Origin: Deltaproteobacteria bacterium
Lineage (GTDB): Bacteria > Desulfobacterota > Binatia > Binatales > Binataceae
DNA: 64,000 nt
NCBI GenBank assembly: GCA_021794015.1
Contig: JAJYRQ010000010.1
Location: 34,578-98,577 of the forward strand
Reading direction: 5' to 3'
The position numbers and the translations under genes were made by a program. Under the pieces are notes generated by a model. That model was not told the origin of the DNA and ran no database searches. It saw only the letters and a program-made list of their open reading frames with translations. Of this stretch, positions 9,900-19,257 are shown one piece after another (the first letter of the stretch is position 1; every line of letters begins with the position of its first letter).

Positions 9900-10919
9900 T
9901 CATGCCGGCGGCCGTCCGTAGCGGCGGCTGAGTTCCAGGTTGAGCTGCAGTACGTTGACGATTTTCTCGCCGAAGAGTCCGCCCATCGGCGCAAAGGCGC
10001 TACGCGTCACGAGCTGCTGGATCTCCTTGCGCACCTGGCCCGGGTCGCGCCTGGTGTCGGCCGCCCACTTTTTCGCCACGCGGTCAAGCTGATACTCGGC
10101 GTTGTCCAGCGTTATGTGCGGGTCGAGCCCCGATCCCGATGTCGTGACCATGTCGGCCGGGACGCCGGCCAGATCGACTTGCGGATGGTCGTTGCGCCAC
10201 ATGTCGAAGAAGGTTGCCTGAATGTCCACGCCGGTGGCCACCGGCTCGATAATCGTCTCGGTCTTGCCGCTCGGAAGCTGCTTTGCCACGCCCGAAGGAA
10301 ACCTGCCCGGATAGCGGCTGGAGAAATCCGCAAAAAAGACAACGCTCAGGTCGGCCGGCGCCGGCGCCGCGCTGCCCGGGTTGTCTTGCGCCCATTTCGC
10401 CGCCAACTCGGGATGCGCCTTGACCCATCCGGCCACATAGGCCGCGTGGCTGGGGTCGGCGCCGACCCATGCCTGCGCCAGCTCGTTGTGCAGGTCGGCC
10501 CACTGCGCGACGATGTGCGGAGCGCCATGGTAGCGGTCGCGCTGGAACCAGGCCTCGATGTCCGGCGCAACCGGCTGTCCCGCCTTGGGGCCGCCGGCGT
10601 ACCTGACGATGGGTCCCAGCGCCTGGGCTATTCGGTTGCGCAGGAGATAATTCGAGGCCGCCAGCGTCGAAGACGCCGAAGCCGAAGCGTCGTAGGAGGC
10701 GGCCGAAGGCCGCGGCCAGAAGTACTCGTCCCGGGTAAAAGGCTCGGCGATCAAAAGCGAGCCGACCGGCTTGCCGTCGGGCCCGTTCACCAGGCTGCCA
10801 TTGGCCTCAAACGGAAACCCCGTCTGCCCGATTACCCACAAAATCAGCGGGTAGACCAGACAGCAAACCACGACCGAGAGAAAGAGCAGCCAAAGACTTT
10901 TCGCGATGTTACCTGCCAT
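9900..10919 (-). CDS. kdpC: Potassium-transporting ATPase subunit C, enlarged form
   Basis: KdpC stabilises the KdpFABC complex. The N-terminal membrane anchor (LLFLSVVVCCLVYPLILWVI), the conserved GSLLIAEPFTRDEYFWPRPS block and the C-terminal block SGSGLDPHITLDNAEYQLDR are all present. At 339 residues it is far longer than the usual 190 or so. The excess is a hydrophilic insertion of about 140 residues between the PRPSA block and the SGSGLDPHI block. The ATG at 10919 lies 28 bases after the kdpB stop. The insert should face the periplasm; its role is unknown. Confidence 0.95.
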   Translation of the reverse strand: MAGNIAKSLWLLFLSVVVCCLVYPLILWVIGQTGFPFEANGSLVNGPDGKPVGSLLIAEPFTRDEYFWPRPSAASYDASASASSTLAASNYLLRNRIAQALGPIVRYAGGPKAGQPVAPDIEAWFQRDRYHGAPHIVAQWADLHNELAQAWVGADPSHAAYVAGWVKAHPELAAKWAQDNPGSAAPAPADLSVVFFADFSSRYPGRFPSGVAKQLPSGKTETIIEPVATGVDIQATFFDMWRNDHPQVDLAGVPADMVTTSGSGLDPHITLDNAEYQLDRVAKKWAADTRRDPGQVRKEIQQLVTRSAFAPMGGLFGEKIVNVLQLNLELSRRYGRPPA

Positions 10920-10947
10920 CAGCCTTGTCCTCTCCGCATCCGGCGTC

Positions 10948-13113
10948 CTACGCCGTCAGATGCGTCGCAACCAGGACAAGATCAATCAGCTTGATCCCGA
11001 CAAACGGCACCAGGACGCCGCCCAGACCCCAGACCAGAAGGTTGCGCCGCAACAGCGCGTCGGCGCCCAGCGGCCGGTACTTGACGCCTTTGAGTGCGAT
11101 CGGGATGAGCAGCACGATAATGACCGCGTTGAAAATGACCGCCGACAGGATCGCCGATGTGGGCGAATGAAGGCCCATGATGTTGAGCCCCGCCAGCCAC
11201 GGCAGCGTGCCGGCAAACAGGGCCGGGACGATGGCAAAATACTTGGCGACATCGTTGGCCACCGAGAAAGTCGTCAGCGCGCCCCGGGTCATGAGAAGCT
11301 GCTTGCCGATTTCGACGACCTCGATGAGCTTGGTCGGATCGGAATCCAGGTCAACCATGTTGCCCGCCTCCTTGGCGGCCTGCGTTCCCGCGTTCATCGC
11401 CAGACCGACGTCCGCCTGGGCCAGCGCCGGGGCGTCGTTGGTGCCGTCACCCATCATGGCGACCAGTTTTCCCTCGGCCTGCTCCTTGCGGATGTAGGCC
11501 AGTTTGGATTCGGGCGTCGCCTGGGCCACGAAGTCATCGACGCCCGCGCGCTCGGCGATGGTTGCTGCGGTCAACGGATTGTCGCCAGTGATCATCACGG
11601 TACGCAGGCCCATCTGCTTAAGCCGCCAAAGCCGCTCGCGCACGCCCTGCTTTAGGGTGTCTTCGAGCACCACGATGCCAGCGATGGCGCCATCCTCGGC
11701 CACCGCCAGCGGCGTCGCTCCCTGGCTGGCCACCGATTGGACCGCCTCCTGGAATCCGTCCGGGACAGAACCGCCCCGTTCTTTAACCCAGGCGACGACC
11801 GCGTCGGGAGCACCCTTGCGAATGCGCCGGTGGTCCGGCAGGTCGACGCCGCTCATGCGTGTCTGCGCGCTGAACGGGATAAATTGCGCGGCCTTGGTTA
11901 GCGGCGGTGCGCCGCTTTCAATGCCCTGCTGCTGGGCCAGGCGCACTATGCTCTTGCCTTCCGGCGTCTGGTCGGCGGCCGAGGCCAGCGCCGCCAACTG
12001 CGCCAGGCGCGCCTCGGCGTATCCGGCCAGCGCGATCAGGCCGGCGGCCTGGCGATTGCCGACCGTGACGGTGCCGGTCTTGTCGAGCAGCACGGTGTCG
12101 ATATCGCCTGCGGTCTCGACCGCCTTTCCGCTCTTGGCGATAACATTGGCTTGCAGCGCCCGGTCCATGCCGGCGATTCCGACCGCGGCCAGCAGCGCGC
12201 CGATCGTGGTCGGGATGAGGCAGACTAGGAGGGCAACCAGCGTCGGCACATCGGTGCCCAGGCTCTGTAGCGGCTGCGACAGGCCGAGGTAGGAGGTCAT
12301 GTATTCCTCGGCATTGAGCGCCATCGGCCACAGCGGCACCACCACGATCAAGAACGCCAGCGTGAGACCGGAGAGTACCAGCGTAAGCGCAATCTCGTTG
12401 GGCGTGCGCTGGCGCACCGCGCCTTCAACCAGAGCGATCATGCGGTCAAGAAAGGCCTGGCCGGGCGGCGCCGTGATCCGCACGACGATCCGGTCCGATA
12501 TGACCCGGGTGCCTCCTGTGACCCCCGAGCGATCGCCGCCGGCTTCGCGGATGACCGGGGCCGACTCGCCCGTCACCGCCGATTCGTCAACCGCCGCGAT
12601 CCCCTCGATTACCTCGCCGTCGCTTGGGATGGTCTGGCCTGCGCTCACCGCCACGCGGTCGCCCGGCCGCAGCGCGCTGGAAGGGACCTCGCGCAAGCCG
12701 CCGTCGCGGTCCAGGCGGTAAGCCGCGGTTTCGCTGCGCGCGCGGCGCAGGGCTTGCGCCTGGGCGCGGCCCCGCGCCTCGGCAAGCGCGGTGGCGAAGT
12801 TGGCAAAAATGACCGTCAGGAACAGCCAGGCGTCGAGCGCAATGAAATAGGTGAGCGGGACCTGCGTCGCAGAGCTGCCCCCCGCCCCCTGGATGACAAA
12901 CAACAGCGTCAGGACCGCCCCTAATTCCACCACGAACATCACCGGATTTCGCCACTGGATGTCCGGCCGAAGCATCACGAACGACTGCGCCAGCGCCTCG
13001 CCCACCAGCTCCGGCTCGAACAGGCGCCGGCGCCTGACCCGGCGGGAAATTCCCGGTTGTCGCGCATCCCGCGTGACAGGCTGAACCCTAGCCGCTGCTC
13101 CACTTGATCGCAT
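10948..13113 (-). CDS. kdpB: Potassium-transporting P-type ATPase subunit B
   Basis: A 721-residue P-type ATPase subunit that energises K+ import through KdpA. It shows the actuator motif AVTGESAPV (the Ser is the known inhibitory phosphorylation site in this family), the phosphorylation motif DKTGTVT and the hinge [20 protein letters not shown]. The C-terminal helices are complete. The N-terminal extension of about 35 residues is basic and proline-containing. GAGGT precedes the ATG at 13113. It sits between kdpA and kdpC in canonical order. Confidence 0.97.
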   Translation of the reverse strand: MRSSGAAARVQPVTRDARQPGISRRVRRRRLFEPELVGEALAQSFVMLRPDIQWRNPVMFVVELGAVLTLLFVIQGAGGSSATQVPLTYFIALDAWLFLTVIFANFATALAEARGRAQAQALRRARSETAAYRLDRDGGLREVPSSALRPGDRVAVSAGQTIPSDGEVIEGIAAVDESAVTGESAPVIREAGGDRSGVTGGTRVISDRIVVRITAPPGQAFLDRMIALVEGAVRQRTPNEIALTLVLSGLTLAFLIVVVPLWPMALNAEEYMTSYLGLSQPLQSLGTDVPTLVALLVCLIPTTIGALLAAVGIAGMDRALQANVIAKSGKAVETAGDIDTVLLDKTGTVTVGNRQAAGLIALAGYAEARLAQLAALASAADQTPEGKSIVRLAQQQGIESGAPPLTKAAQFIPFSAQTRMSGVDLPDHRRIRKGAPDAVVAWVKERGGSVPDGFQEAVQSVASQGATPLAVAEDGAIAGIVVLEDTLKQGVRERLWRLKQMGLRTVMITGDNPLTAATIAERAGVDDFVAQATPESKLAYIRKEQAEGKLVAMMGDGTNDAPALAQADVGLAMNAGTQAAKEAGNMVDLDSDPTKLIEVVEIGKQLLMTRGALTTFSVANDVAKYFAIVPALFAGTLPWLAGLNIMGLHSPTSAILSAVIFNAVIIVLLIPIALKGVKYRPLGADALLRRNLLVWGLGGVLVPFVGIKLIDLVLVATHLTA

Positions 13114-13212
13114 TGGACCTCATCACCCCCCGATCGGAGGCGGCCCCGGCTGCAACCGGTCCTGCGGCTGCAGCCCGGCTCCCTCGTTGCGTCATCCCGC
13201 GCCAGACCGCCT

Positions 13213-15042
13213 CTAGCCGCCGAACGGAATCGGCCCCAGATGCTCGGCCAGCGGACCCAGCGCCGCCACCGGCATAAACAGGAGCGCGCCGACGATCACG
13301 ATGGTGCCGAACAACAGACAGCCGAAGGTAAACGTATCGTCACGCAGCGTGCCCAAGCCGGACGGCGCGGCCTTTTTCAGACCCAGGCTGGCAGCCAGCG
13401 CCATCGGCGCCAGAATCGGCAGATACCGGCTAAACAGCATGACCAGCCCCGTGGCAAGGTCCCACGGCACCGCCTCCGGCGAAGGATTGGGATTGTCGTT
13501 AAAGCCGTAGGTAACGCCAAGCCCGTCGAAAGCCGAGCCGTTGTTCGCCGAAGCCGAAGAGAATTGGTAGACGATTTCCGAAAAACCGTGAGCGCCCGGA
13601 TTGCCCTCGGCCTTCTGCCCCCAGGCCGTGGCGGCAAACAGACCGCTCGGCCCGAGAATCAAAAGCGGATGCACCAAAAGCGCAACCACGGCAAGCTTCA
13701 TCTCCCGGGCGCCGATCTTTCTGCCCAGGTATTCGGGCGTACGCCCCACCATCTGGCCGGCCAGGAAAACCCCGATCACCAGGAAAAGGAGCAAGTTGAT
13801 CATTCCCACGCCCTTGCCGCCGAAAATGCAGTTGAGCCACATGCCGACCATCGGCGACAGACCCGCCAGTGGATTTAGGCTGTCCTGCTCGCAGTTGATC
13901 GCGCCGCAGGTAACGTCCACCGTGACCGCGCCGAAGGTGGCTCCCGCCGAGGTCCCAAAACGCAGCTCCTTGCCTTCAAGATTGCCCAGGTGCTGATCGA
14001 CCGGCAGCCCGCCCGTAGCGGGCAGCCTGACCGCCGTTGCGGCGCCCGCGCGGCCGGCGCTCGCAATCTTCAGCGCGCGTTCCTGATGCGCGGTCAGGCC
14101 GGGATTCCCCCTCAAGGTGTCGAACCAGACGGCCCAGCCGATGGTGCCGACAAACAGCAATAGCATCACCAGGAAAATCACCCAGGAATGCCGGCGCCTG
14201 CCCAGCATCCGACCGTACATCAGCACCAGCGCAAAGGGGAACACCATCATTGCAAAGGTGACGAAGAAGTTGCTGACCGCGGTAGGATTGGCGTAGGGGT
14301 GCGCCTCGTTCATCCCGTAGAAGCCGCCGCCGTTGGTGCCGAGCATCATGATGGGCACCTCGGCCGCCACCGGGCCGACCACCAGCGTTTGCGCCTTTGC
14401 CTGCCCGTTGTCCGCCGTTCCCATCGCATTCGGCTCGAGCGTCCCGACCTGGTACGAGCTCGCGAAGGTCATCGGCGCCCCTTGCGAAACGAAAAGCACT
14501 CCAAGCAGCAGCGCAGCGGGCAGGAACAGGTAGGCCACCGCCCGCCACATGTCGACGAAGTAGTTGCCCACCCGCGAGGCGCCGCGAAAAGCCCGAATAA
14601 TTGCCGTCAAAGCGCACAGCCCCACCGACGCCGAAACGAACTGGTTCAAAATGACAAAAAACACCTGGCTGAAGTTCGATAAATGCACCTCGCCCGAATA
14701 GTGCTGCAGGTTCGTGTTGGTCATGAAAGAGGCGACGCTGTTGAAGATCGTGCTCGGCGCCAGCATTCCCTTGTGCTGCGGATTAAGCGGCATCCAGGGC
14801 TGCAGCGCCAGTACCGCGTAGCCGTAAACGAAGAGCAGCGTATTGAACACCAACAGCGAAACGGCGTATTGCTTCCAGTCCTGCGCCCCGCTGTCCAGGC
14901 GCGCCTCGATCCACCGCAAAAGGCGCGGTGCGCGGTACCGGCCGTCCATGATCCACGCCATGTAACGACTGAGCGGGAAGGCCACCAAAATGGTAAACAG
15001 CGTAATCGAGGCCGGCAGAAGCCAGACCTGTAGTGATCTCAT
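13213..15042 (-). CDS. kdpA: Potassium-transporting ATPase subunit A
   Basis: The channel-like K+-binding subunit of KdpFABC, 609 residues with about ten hydrophobic helices. The filter-region motif TNGGGFYGMNEAHPYANPTA corresponds to the conserved Asn-Gly-Gly-Gly segment of KdpA. Other family blocks are visible (FMTNTNLQHYSGE, SGLFAATAWG, ENSGS-type SSASANNGSAFDG). The ATG at 15042 gives MRSLQVWLLP, a normal first helix. It follows kdpF by 37 bases and precedes kdpB by 99. Confidence 0.97.
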   Translation of the reverse strand: MRSLQVWLLPASITLFTILVAFPLSRYMAWIMDGRYRAPRLLRWIEARLDSGAQDWKQYAVSLLVFNTLLFVYGYAVLALQPWMPLNPQHKGMLAPSTIFNSVASFMTNTNLQHYSGEVHLSNFSQVFFVILNQFVSASVGLCALTAIIRAFRGASRVGNYFVDMWRAVAYLFLPAALLLGVLFVSQGAPMTFASSYQVGTLEPNAMGTADNGQAKAQTLVVGPVAAEVPIMMLGTNGGGFYGMNEAHPYANPTAVSNFFVTFAMMVFPFALVLMYGRMLGRRRHSWVIFLVMLLLFVGTIGWAVWFDTLRGNPGLTAHQERALKIASAGRAGAATAVRLPATGGLPVDQHLGNLEGKELRFGTSAGATFGAVTVDVTCGAINCEQDSLNPLAGLSPMVGMWLNCIFGGKGVGMINLLLFLVIGVFLAGQMVGRTPEYLGRKIGAREMKLAVVALLVHPLLILGPSGLFAATAWGQKAEGNPGAHGFSEIVYQFSSASANNGSAFDGLGVTYGFNDNPNPSPEAVPWDLATGLVMLFSRYLPILAPMALAASLGLKKAAPSGLGTLRDDTFTFGCLLFGTIVIVGALLFMPVAALGPLAEHLGPIPFGG

Positions 15043-15079
15043 CGCCCGTGCCTATGCGCTATCGCCGCCGATCGGTTGG

Positions 15080-15160
15080 TTAAAACCACTCGGGCCGCAG
15101 CAGCGCTGCAAGCAGATAAAAAAAGACAAATCCGCTCAAGGCTGCCGTAAGGTAGATCAT
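15080..15160 (-). CDS. kdpF: KdpF small subunit
   Basis: A 26-residue single-helix peptide starting MIYLTAAL and ending YLLAALLRPEWF, the classic KdpF C-terminal signature. In other bacteria KdpF packs between KdpA and KdpB and stabilises the complex. Its ATG at 15160 is preceded by a TGAGGC ribosome site. It lies 37 bases upstream of kdpA and 10 bases downstream of another tiny membrane ORF, giving a tight operon start. Confidence 0.93.
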   Translation of the reverse strand: MIYLTAALSGFVFFYLLAALLRPEWF

Positions 15161-15170
15161 CGCCGTTGCC

Positions 15171-15266
15171 TCAGACCTTTTCGCAGCCAAGGAGAAAAGC
15201 GTAACAGAAGCCCATGCTGGCCAGCCCCAGCCCAAAAGTCAGTGGTATCCATAACGTCAAACTCAT
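15171..15266 (-). CDS. 31-aa single-helix membrane peptide at head of kdp operon
   Basis: A 31-residue ORF reading MSLTLWIPLTFG at its start and YAFLLGCEKV at its end, with an almost entirely hydrophobic middle. The ATG at 15266 is preceded by GGAGAG, and the TGA is 10 bases from the kdpF ATG. It is not KdpF, which is the next ORF. From memory, similar short peptides ending in a Cys-acidic-Lys tail sit before kdpF in other genomes, but I cannot verify that here. It may be an extra KdpFABC-associated helix. The function is unknown. Confidence 0.7.
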   Translation of the reverse strand: MSLTLWIPLTFGLGLASMGFCYAFLLGCEKV

Positions 15267-15569
15267 TGCCGCTCTCCGATCGTCTCTCCTAACTACTCGC
15301 CGTCGCGCTCTGCCGCCCGGCCGGCCGCCGGCGCAGCCGCGCTGCCGGCCGCCGGCTCAGGCGTAACGAGGTCGCGCGCCTGCGGCCGAAAATCCAGCAG
15401 AGCAATAGTCAGGCCGGGTCGGGAGCGGCCGAAAGGGCCGCAAAAATCGGCGCCGCTGCCCTCCCGGTTTTGCAAGACGCAATGCGGGCCGTGCATTGTG
15501 CAGCAAGGCGCCGGCGCGCGGCTAGGCCGGCGATGGCAGCGACCCGGGCCGCGCCGGGGCGGTTGGTGC

Positions 15570-16181
15570 TTAGGCCTGGGCGCTGGGGCGCGAGGAAGCC
15601 GCGGCGTGCCAGCGGGCCAGGTGCTTCTGGAGGGGCGCGATTCGCACGTCGATTCGCTCGGCGAAGTCGATCGCGCAAAGCAGCGTGATGTCGGCAATCG
15701 TGTAGCGCTCGCCGGCCACGAACGGCCGGCCGGCAAGCTCCCGGTCAAGCCACGGCAGCCGCTGCTCAATGAGGCTGTTGCGGCAGACGGCGCCGTAGGC
15801 GGGAACCTGCGGAATCCGGGTGCTGAAGAATTCCGAGGTGTTGCGGTAAGCCAGGGCGACCTCCATCAGAACGTAGAGTTCCATCCGCCGCTGCCACATC
15901 TCGACCAGCGCGCGGTCCCGGTGATTTACGCCCATCAACGGAGGCTCGGGCTTAAGTTCCTCGAAATAGCGGCAAATCGCCACCGTCTCGGCGAGATGCG
16001 TGCCGTCGTCGAGTTCGAGCACGGGAACCCTGCCGATCGGGTTGATCTTTAGAAACTCCGGCGTCAGGTTTTCGCGCTTGGGCAAATCGACCTGTTGATA
16101 GGGCACCTGGATGCCTTTTTCGGCCAGAAAGATACGCACCCGGCGCGGGTTGGGCGCGGCCTTCCAGTCGTAAATCTTCAT
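15570..16181 (-). CDS. Glutathione S-transferase family protein
   Basis: A 203-residue GST. The thioredoxin-like N-terminal domain contains PNPRRVRIFLAEKG, the cis-proline segment GRVPVLELDDG and the glutathione-contact region LAETVAICRYFEEL. The helical C-terminal domain runs to about residue 195. Start at the ATG 16181, preceded by GGGAGG; an upstream start at 16244 is less likely. It is divergent from the gentisate dioxygenase gene and shares its promoter region, so a role in the same aromatic pathway is possible but not shown. The chemistry is not assigned. Confidence 0.85.
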   Translation of the reverse strand: MKIYDWKAAPNPRRVRIFLAEKGIQVPYQQVDLPKRENLTPEFLKINPIGRVPVLELDDGTHLAETVAICRYFEELKPEPPLMGVNHRDRALVEMWQRRMELYVLMEVALAYRNTSEFFSTRIPQVPAYGAVCRNSLIEQRLPWLDRELAGRPFVAGERYTIADITLLCAIDFAERIDVRIAPLQKHLARWHAAASSRPSAQA

Positions 16182-16513
16182 CCCCTGGACCTCCCGTAGG
16201 CTTTGCTCCTGATGGTAACAGCGCAAGCGCCGCCCCAACAGCACACCACCCTACGGCCTGCGCGCGGCGGACAGACGACCCGGGGCGATGCCGTTTTTGC
16301 CGCCACCGCCGGCGACCGAGCCCAAGCTGGCGCCGGCCGACCGCCGCACGACCTGCTGCCCGGACCGGGCGGACAGGCAACCGTGCCTGGCGCGCTACAA
16401 CTCCTGTGTTGTTGCTCGCGCCGTCAGTCCAGTAGTATGGGTCGCAGATCGGCCAGGATTGTCGCCCCGAACAGTAAAGAGCCGGCCCACCCCTTGGTAG
16501 TCGAGGCAGTAGC
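16182..16513. promoter_or_regulatory. Divergent intergenic region, GST / gentisate dioxygenase
   Basis: About 332 bases between divergently read genes, so promoters for both directions should lie here. I could not pick out a convincing -35/-10 pair or an operator palindrome. No coding region is supported within it. Confidence 0.45.
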
Positions 16514-17590
16514 ATGGACGGTATAGAAGATGCCGCTGGCCGAACAAACCCAGAAAACCAGCGGGCGCGTAAGAAGTTGTATGAGCGGATGCGCCGGCAT
16601 AACCTTGCGCCGCTGTGGGAGGTGCTGCACGACATCCTGAGGCCGGCCCCGGCCAGCCCTTGCGCACCCGCACTGTGGCGCTATACGGAGATGCGCCCCT
16701 ACCTGTTGGAGGCTGGCAATACGAACTCGGCGGCCGAGGCGCAGCGCCGTGTCCTGGTGCTGGAGAATCCGCAACTACCCGGCCAGTCGCGCATCACGCG
16801 CAGCCTTTACGCCGGCTTGCAGATCGTGATGCCCGGCGAGATCGCTCCCGCCCATCGGCATGTCGCGGCGGCGCTGCGCCTAATTGTCGAAGGCGCTCCT
16901 GGCGCCTACACCGCGGTTGACGGCGAGCGGACCGCGATGGCATCCGGTGATTTCATCATCACTCCTTCGTGGACGTGGCATGACCATGGCAACGAGAGCG
17001 ACCGGCCGGTGGTCTGGCTCGACGGGCTGGACCTGCACATCGTCAACCTGTTCGAGGCCGGCTTTTACGAGCAGTGGCCCGAAGAACGGTACCCTACGAC
17101 GCGACCGGCGGGCAGTTGCTTGGCGGAGATCGGGGCCGGTTTGCTGCCGGTCGACGATGGCGGCGGCGGTCACACCTCTCTGCTTCTCAGCTATCCGTAC
17201 GCGCGCAGCCGCGAGGCCCTTGACAGCCTGGCGCGCCATCAGGCCCCGGATGAGTGTCACGGTTTCAAAATGAAGTTTCTCAACCCGCTAAACGGGGGCT
17301 GGGCACTGCCGACGATCGCAACGTGCATGCAACTGTTGCCCAAGGGCTTTCACAGCGTACCCTACCGGAGCACCGCGGCAACGGTATTCGCCGTCGTCGA
17401 AGGCAGCGGCTCGACCCTGGTCGGCGCTGAGCGCCTGGATTGGCAGCGTCACGACGTGCTTGTGGTCCCGAGCTGGGTCCCACACGAACATATCGCCGCG
17501 ACCGAGGCGGTGGTTTTCTCCTTTTCCGATCGCGCGGCCCAGGAACGGCTGGCAATTTACCGGGAGCAGCGCGGCCCGCGCCGAAGCTAA
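16514..17590 (+). CDS. Gentisate 1,2-dioxygenase
   Basis: A 358-residue bicupin that opens the gentisate ring to maleylpyruvate with O2 and Fe(II). The iron-site cupin has His114 and His116 in PAHRH and His156 in TPSWTWHDHGN. The surrounding segments (LRLIVEG, VDGE, GDFIITPSW) are characteristic of the family, and a second cupin occupies the C-terminal half (TVFAVVEGSGST, VPSWVPHEH). Length matches the usual 340-380. The next gene is a maleylpyruvate-isomerase-type GST 20 bases downstream, which strongly supports the assignment. Fumarylpyruvate hydrolase is not in the window. Confidence 0.92.
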   Translation: MDGIEDAAGRTNPENQRARKKLYERMRRHNLAPLWEVLHDILRPAPASPCAPALWRYTEMRPYLLEAGNTNSAAEAQRRVLVLENPQLPGQSRITRSLYAGLQIVMPGEIAPAHRHVAAALRLIVEGAPGAYTAVDGERTAMASGDFIITPSWTWHDHGNESDRPVVWLDGLDLHIVNLFEAGFYEQWPEERYPTTRPAGSCLAEIGAGLLPVDDGGGGHTSLLLSYPYARSREALDSLARHQAPDECHGFKMKFLNPLNGGWALPTIATCMQLLPKGFHSVPYRSTAATVFAVVEGSGSTLVGAERLDWQRHDVLVVPSWVPHEHIAATEAVVFSFSDRAAQERLAIYREQRGPRRS

Positions 17591-17610
17591 GCCGTGCCGC
17601 TGAGGATGCT

Positions 17611-18246
17611 ATGAAGCTTTATTCGTTCTTTCGCTCTTCCGCCAGCTACCGGGTGCGCATCGCGCTTGGCCTCAAGGGGCTAGCCTACGACTACCATCCG
17701 GTGGACCTGCGCTCGGAGCAGGACTTGTCGGCTTACTTGAGCGTAAACCCCCAGGGCCTGGTCCCGGCACTGGAAGACCAGGGAGACATATTTATCCAGT
17801 CGCTTGCGATCATCGAGTACCTGGAAGAAACTCACCCGCAGCCGCCGCTGCTGCCGTCCACCGCGGCGCAGCGCGCGCGAGTAAGGGGCCTGGCGCAAGT
17901 TGTGGCCTGTGAGATTCACCCGCTAGACAATCTGCGGGTGTTGAACTACCTCGGCGGACCGATGAAGCAGGGCGAGGAGGTCAAGCTGGCATGGTATCGC
18001 CATTGGATCGCCGTGGGGCTCGGCTGCCTCGAGGCGCTGCTCAAGGACCATCCAGCCACCGGCAGGTTCTGCCACGGCGATTCCCCCACGCTGGCCGATA
18101 TCTGCCTGGTGCCGCAGCTTTACAACGCCCGACGCTTCCAGTGCGAGCTGTCGCCCTATCCGACCTTGCTTCGGATCGACGCGGCATGCGCTGCGCTGCC
18201 GGCCTTCCAGAACGCCTGCCCCGAGGCCCAGCCGGACGCGGGGTAG
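17611..18246 (+). CDS. Maleylpyruvate / maleylacetoacetate isomerase (zeta-class GST)
   Basis: A 211-residue zeta-class GST. The active-site segment is RSSASYRVRIAL near the N-terminus, followed by NPQGLVPALED with the cis-proline and QSLAIIEYLEE. The C-terminal part includes DSPTLADICLVPQLYNARRF. Such enzymes isomerise maleylpyruvate or maleylacetoacetate using glutathione. Lying directly after gentisate dioxygenase makes maleylpyruvate the likelier substrate (NagL-type). The ATG at 17611 follows TGAGGATG. Confidence 0.9.
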   Translation: MKLYSFFRSSASYRVRIALGLKGLAYDYHPVDLRSEQDLSAYLSVNPQGLVPALEDQGDIFIQSLAIIEYLEETHPQPPLLPSTAAQRARVRGLAQVVACEIHPLDNLRVLNYLGGPMKQGEEVKLAWYRHWIAVGLGCLEALLKDHPATGRFCHGDSPTLADICLVPQLYNARRFQCELSPYPTLLRIDAACAALPAFQNACPEAQPDAG

Positions 18247-18522
18247 CCGCGTCCATCGGCCGGCTTGCCGCCTCCATGCGCGCATCCTTCGCGCGCGGCC
18301 GTTATTCCCAGCCGCGACACGGCAGCGCCTTGGTTGCAACCCACCAGCGATTGCGTCACCCCGCATACTTTCAGCGCCGGTCGCCGTATTCAGCTCCGCC
18401 GGGTGCTTCGGGTTTGATTGACAGCGGCGGATCGATGGCATAGACGTTTTCCTTGAACCGGCTCAAAGGACGTGCGCGGCCGGTTCTCCAGACCGAGCAA
18501 GGGGCTGGCGCAAGGTGTCGTC

Positions 18523-19257
18523 ATGAGACTGGTTAACACGGTGCCGGTGCTGGACGAGGCGAAGTGCATCGGCTGTGTGATCTGCAGCTCGGTTTGTCCA
18601 ACTCTGGCCTGGAGCGTGGATCGGAAAACCCGGCTGGCTGTGCTGCAGGAGGCCCTCTGTTTTGGCTGCGTAAACTGCGAGTCGCGCTGCCCGACCTATG
18701 CCATCAGGATGGTCCCACGCAAAAGCGAGCGTTGGCTATACGTCGACCCGGGGCAGGTCGACTATGCGAAGGTGGAGGCATTGTGCCGGAGTGCTCGGCT
18801 GCATCCCGAGCAGATAATCTGCTTCTGTACTTCGTCGCGTGCCGAAGAGGCGGCGGCCGCGATTCTGACCGGCTCGCGCACGCCCGAGGAGATATCCACG
18901 CGCACCGGCATCCGCAGCGGCTGCACCGTTGAGTGTTCTCAACCGTTGCTGCGTCTGCTGGAGGCGGCCGGCATCCCCTTCCAGCCTGCGTTAGACGGCA
19001 AGGGCTGGCAGATTTACGGGACCGTACCCACCGTGTGGGACATTCCCGCCGCGGTGAAACAGAAGTACGCCGGGCGCGGGTTTCATTTTGATGCGGACGC
19101 CGTCCTGATGGAGGAAGTTGCCGCCGGCCCCACGCAGACAGCCGGCATGCACGATTGCGCTTGCCGCGATCGAGCGCCGAGCGTCCGTGGCATATCCGGC
19201 GCGCCTCGGCCATGTGGGCCGCAGACAAAGGCGGGCGACGCTCGGGGTGGACTATGA
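18523..19257 (+). CDS. 2x[4Fe-4S] ferredoxin fused to BFD-like [2Fe-2S] domain
   Basis: A 244-residue electron-transfer protein. Two ferredoxin motifs are visible, Cys15/18/21/25 and Cys46/49/52/56, each ending in Cys-Pro. A BFD-like [2Fe-2S] domain follows with Cys100 and Cys102 (ICFC), then TPEEISTRTGIRSG and Cys134/Cys138. The last pair is spaced CX3C instead of the usual CX2C. The last 90 or so residues are unassigned and contain further cysteines. The ATG at 18523 is chosen over an upstream in-frame codon because it begins just before the first cluster and follows AAGGTG. Its TGA overlaps the next ATG by 4 bases, so it probably supplies electrons or an Fe-S cluster to that protein. Confidence 0.85.
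   Translation: MRLVNTVPVLDEAKCIGCVICSSVCPTLAWSVDRKTRLAVLQEALCFGCVNCESRCPTYAIRMVPRKSERWLYVDPGQVDYAKVEALCRSARLHPEQIICFCTSSRAEEAAAAILTGSRTPEEISTRTGIRSGCTVECSQPLLRLLEAAGIPFQPALDGKGWQIYGTVPTVWDIPAAVKQKYAGRGFHFDADAVLMEEVAAGPTQTAGMHDCACRDRAPSVRGISGAPRPCGPQTKAGDARGGL

Noticed and set aside
15293..15769. 158-codon minus-strand frame between the kdp head and the GST gene
   Set aside because: Overlaps the GST gene out of frame, low-complexity Ala/Arg/Pro, no motifs.
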